Source of the DNA: Agrocybe praecox
Lineage: Eukaryota; Basidiomycota; Agaricomycetes; Agaricales; Agrocybaceae
DNA length: 64,000 bases
Direction of reading: 5' to 3'
NCBI GenBank assembly: GCA_964017145.1
Contig: OZ024841.1
Coordinates: 868,001 to 932,000, forward strand
Shown here piece by piece: positions 60,676-64,000 of this stretch (position 1 is its first letter; each line of letters opens with the position of its first letter). The notes beneath the pieces were generated by a model. That model saw only the letters and a list, made by a program, of their open reading frames with translations. It was not told the DNA's origin and searched no databases. The position numbers were made by a program, and so were the translations under genes.

Positions 60676-63034
60676 TTACTGTGCACAAGAAAACCAAAAG
60701 ATTAGATAGATTCGTACCTCTGCATCACTGACCGGTTTACCCAAGTACCCCGGCGTCGCCGTCATTTGCCCCGAAGCAGCTTTGGTGGAATGAGCGACGA
60801 AAGGCGGTGCTTGTGGGTTAAGAGAACTCTCGGGTTTGCCCATAGTTATCGACTTCTCTCGTACGGAATGTTGAGATTGCAAAGTGTCTGGGTCTGGCTG
60901 CTCCGAAGCAGGCTGGAATACAGCTTCGAACTTGCCTGTTCCGCCACTTATGAAAACCGGAACTTCCTTCTTTTCCTCTACGTTTCGGTCTTCCACTGTG
61001 TCAAAATAATCAGACAACAGTGGAATGAAGTAGAAGGGCCAGAATACTACGTACACTCTGCATCAGTCCAGTCAGGCCGAGACGATGAATCATCGCCCTC
61101 GTTCTTTCTCCCAGTAGATGAGGGGTGACCGTAGTCAGCTACCCTAAGATCTGTAGGGCCTGGTTGGAACCAGATATATATTAGACGGAGTCTGGGTAGG
61201 CGAGAGACAAAATAAAGCATACCAGTAACTGCCTCACGATTTTTATCCTCTTTCATGCGGTCGGATATCAATTGCTTCATACCAGCTTCAGTGGGGAAAC
61301 CAGGAAGCTTGCCATCTTTCGCGGAGCGATAGTACGTCACACCACCAGCGCCTTCGACAATGTTATTATCATAACCTGGGGTGTCACGAGCCGGGACGTT
61401 AGGCACTTCAGAATCCTGGATGTGATCGCCATTGTGATGATGCTGGTGGTGATGGTGATGGTGAGCATGAAGGACGCCGTCCTCATTGTCGGAAGAGGAA
61501 ATATCGTTCTCATACAGAAAGTTATCTGTGTTAATTTTTTCTCCGTCGAGATCATATTCGTCTGATCTAGCATACTCTCGCCTAACGACGTTGGGTAACG
61601 TATAGGGTTGGGGAGAGCTAGTGATGCCGGACTCTGAGGACGGGGTGGCCAAACTGCTGTTCAGCTGCACGGAACCGGTGTCGGAATGAGCAAGGTCCAG
61701 ACGCGAACGCGACCTCGAGTTAGGTGCATCAACACCCGAAGTGACGAACGATCCGATGCTGTTCGAAGAGTCAAGAGGTGGACGTGGCTTAAAAGGTTGA
61801 TGCGTCTTTGTGGCACTGTTGGGTGTCTTCGTTTCCTCGCCTGCGGATATGAATTAAGAGAAGAAAGAGAGAAAGTAAACCGAGACATACCACCACCACC
61901 AAAGTAAGTCCCAACATTGGGCATATACGACTTGGCTCCTTCCCCGATGTCAGAAAGCATATATTGGGCACCATGCACAGTGTCAACGGTCGCTTGTTCC
62001 ATGGACCCCAAAACGGTACCAGCAACATTCAAGGCGCCTCCAGTTTCTTGTCTAACCTTTGGAAGAGCACCTGCGGCAACTCCTAAGAACTGACCACCAG
62101 CGTGTATAGCAGCACTGAGAACGTTGCCGGTACCCTGTGCAAGTCCTGGGAGGGTTTCCTCTACTTTGCCAGCAAGCATTTTGGCCATTTCAGCAGCACC
62201 TGGTTGCATTGATATTTCAGGAGAATTTGACAAAGGATGCTGGGTAGCCAACGACGCAGGCTTTTGTTCTTCAGTTTTGGTGTCTGAAACAAAAGAACAT
62301 GTTATTTCAGTGCCTAGCACTTAAAAGAGACTTATACTTACAGGTATTTGTGGGGGCATTCTTGTTTAAAGCAGCTATGTGGTACTATCAGCGATGCGTC
62401 TCAACGGTATAATACATAACTTGCACAATTCATGCGGGTCAATTTTAGATTTGGCAGGTGAAGCATTTGGGACGAAAGTTGTGCGATTTCCGAGCGTTTC
62501 TAAAGAAAAGAAAAAAATGATGTAAGATGGAGAAGATCAATTACTGGATATGACTCACCCTCAAAACCTGTATGCCCACTTCCGTATGGCCTCCCGTCAA
62601 TGCGTTCTTCAGGTAAAGTAGCGACCCCAGGTTCGTTGAAATAACCGGGGAGAGAGCCAACTCCAACATTAGATCCTGAAGGTTTCTCCTTCGAGGGTAG
62701 CTGCGAGTCGACACCTTGAGTAATACCAATGAGTAACCATATGTACGAGAGAAGATCCTCTGTATCCCTCACCTAGACCCTTCTTAGATTGTCCCCCATT
62801 ATCCTCTGGGTACGCGCCAGGTATGAACCTATCTGGCTCGTCCGAGTTTGTATGAGCAACAGTCTTCGGCATGGAGAGCGAATGATGTTTTGCTGAAGGC
62901 GTCCTCTCGTGCACTTTCGTACCGGGAGAAAACCTGGGCGTAGTGTTCGAAGTCCTGTTCTTCGACTCCCTGGCTTCCTCTTCAACTAGTGCAGAATGTA
63001 TAGGATTGTTTGGGGGAGAACTGTCGTGATCCAT
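60676..63034 (-). CDS. unknown basidiomycete-type protein with Gly/Ala helical core and His-rich tract (643 aa)
   Basis: Nine exons: 63034..62773, 62714..62559, 62499..62416, 62374..62342, 62283..61891, 61840..61223, 61159..61055, 60995..60718 and 60678..60676. They sum to 644 codons; the last exon is just the TAA. The N-terminus (MDHDSSPPNNPIHSALVEEE) is polar. SLPGYFNEPGVATLPEER and LPGFPTEAGMKQLISDRMKE are similar 'LPG' motifs. The middle (residues about 190-305) is an amphipathic Ala/Gly-rich helical region (EMAKMLAGKVEETLPGLAQG, LSAAIHAGGQFLGVAAGALP, NVAGTVLGSMEQATVDTVHG), recalling LEA-like or lipid-surface proteins. A His-rich run (AHHHHHHQHHH) follows. No named domain. The C-terminus repeats the same style with ATPGYLGKPVSDAE. 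Confidence 0.7.
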
Positions 63035-63892
63035 GATTCAAGAAGTAGGAAAGTGAAGAAAAGATTCCCGTCGAGAAACTAGAAAGTGATACATAGACAT
63101 ATTTGAAAGTTTCCCAATGTCTCAACGTGTCATTTATCGCGGAACTGACGTCAAAGGGGACTTCATAGCGATCACCAACGCTGCGTGCCTAGGCAAAATA
63201 ATTGAGTATACGCAGGTGTTGAAGTACACGTCAAGCGTGGACTCGTAAGTCTGTCCGTAAGGGTGGTGATGGACGCGTTCAAACGGGGGTTGTGGCAGTG
63301 CTAATATTGGCGCCAATTAGTGCTGAGCGCTGAATTCCAATTTGGATGTCGATTTCGCTGTTGAGCTGTATCTTAGGCTCGTGCTTCGGTCAAAAGAGAT
63401 GATAATAATAATAATTTACTGCCAAGAATCATGATCCGAAAAAAAATATTGGTCAAAGTTTATCTATCAAGTTCTTTCAACCACTGAGGCAAAAGCTTGC
63501 GTGCCTAAATAATTCCTTTTGCTCCAAATCCGATCAGCATTATAACGAGCACGGCGCAGAGTTTATTCAGGTAATAGACTCTGTTGCCATTACTGCTTCC
63601 ACCACCACCAAGTATGAATATTTCCGGAGGTGGGTGAGTTGTGTGCGGTCTTGGTGCGGTCGCGATGTGAGTGATGCAGTCAACCAACAGTCGCTGGCAA
63701 ATCTTGCCAGGCTCTCCGGGCCGTGATTGGCATTCTATCAATAACTAACACGTGACCATTTTGATTTTGATTTTGAAGTTGAATTTGATTTCATGAAAAG
63801 AACACCACATCTCTTCAAGTGGAAATGTTTGGTTCACAAGTTCTGTCATCTAAGCCGCCGAAAACCTGTGAACTCGATATCCAAGACGAATA
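63035..63892. other. divergent intergenic region
   Basis: Between the 643-aa gene (-) and the gene starting at 63893 (+). A minus-strand frame at 63505-63741 ends in a hydrophobic helix (YYLNKLCAVLVIMLIGFGAK) and looks like the last exon of a small tail-anchored protein. It has no ATG of its own (the frame opens with TTG), and I could not place a first exon. Confidence 0.4.
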
Positions 63893-64000
63893 ATGGACGC
63901 TAAATCTGTACCCTCTTCCCCAAGTCAGCCCACAGCGGTTGTGGTTGGCCCTTCCCCTAGTACGTATTTGCGAAACGAGCAAGAAGTCTTCATCAGTATC
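63893..64000 (+). CDS. start of a gene, 3' partial
   Basis: ATG at 63893 in a purine-rich context opens MDAKSVPSSPSQPTAVVVGP, followed after about 22 codons by a GTACGT donor. Only this first exon and part of intron 1 are in the window. The product cannot be named. It is divergent from the 643-aa protein gene. Confidence 0.45.
   Translation, partial: MDAKSVPSSPSQPTAVVVGPSPSTYLRNEQEVFISI

Noticed and set aside
61272..61565. Plus-strand hydrophobic frame (97 codons)
   Set aside because: Antisense of the His-rich coding tract of the 643-aa protein; the hydrophobic runs are its complement.

Overview
This is nuclear DNA of a filamentous fungus, most probably an agaricomycete basidiomycete. Coding sequence is broken by many introns, nearly all 40-80 nt, with GT..AG borders and CTAAC/CTGAC-like branch sites. 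Genes lie on both strands with no operon structure. The families are typical of mushroom-forming fungi: GT15 and GT31 glycosyltransferases, OPT oligopeptide transporters, Old Yellow Enzymes, an HsbA-type secreted protein, a WOPR regulator, small secreted proteins and Ser/Pro-rich scaffold-like proteins. I saw no rRNA, tRNA, CRISPR or intact transposon. All gene models were assembled by eye from reading frames and splice borders. Where exon lengths summed to a whole number of codons I say so.

Layout. 1-725: 3' end of an mpaB/DUF2236-like gene. 1225-2474 (-): GT31-like galactosyltransferase. 3165-4391 (-): two small secreted protein genes with the same first-exon design. 6264-6558 (+): a third small secreted protein. 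7235-10886 (-): 1180-aa disordered/coiled-coil protein. 11456-12267 (+): 193-aa orphan protein. 12385-13439: a weak small gene and a decayed CBM1-like relic. 14184-15846 (+): GT15 alpha-mannosyltransferase with ten exons. 16241-17140 (-): unknown CPNCG protein. 18467-22215 (-): IML2/TTC39-family protein with a 908-nt intron. 24147-27716 (-) and 30564-33810 (+): divergent pair of OPT transporter paralogues.

34398-35677 (+): intact Old Yellow Enzyme, followed by a deleted copy (36459-37213, +) and an inverted, nonsense-bearing copy (41148-42446, -). The TLDc/OXR1-like gene (37723-40553, -) sits between the two dead copies. 45392-50247 (+): 1345-aa protein with an N-terminal helical region resembling MLKL/HeLo-type bundles, a TKL-like kinase domain and an unknown C-terminal domain. 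50683-51418 (+): HsbA-like secreted protein with a good TATA box. 54934-56135 (+): WOPR (Gti1/Pac2) regulator. 57439-59498 (+): Misato/DML1. 60676-63034 (-): 643-aa unknown protein. 63893-end (+): start of another gene.

Functional picture. Most genes are unrelated housekeeping or accessory genes. Three are linked to mitochondria or oxidative stress (IML2, OXR1-like, DML1). Two act in Golgi glycosylation (GT15, GT31). The OPT/OYE stretch (24-42 kb) is a local duplication-and-decay zone. The most interesting candidate system is the MLKL-like helical domain plus kinase protein, whose architecture resembles necroptosis executors; that link is inference.
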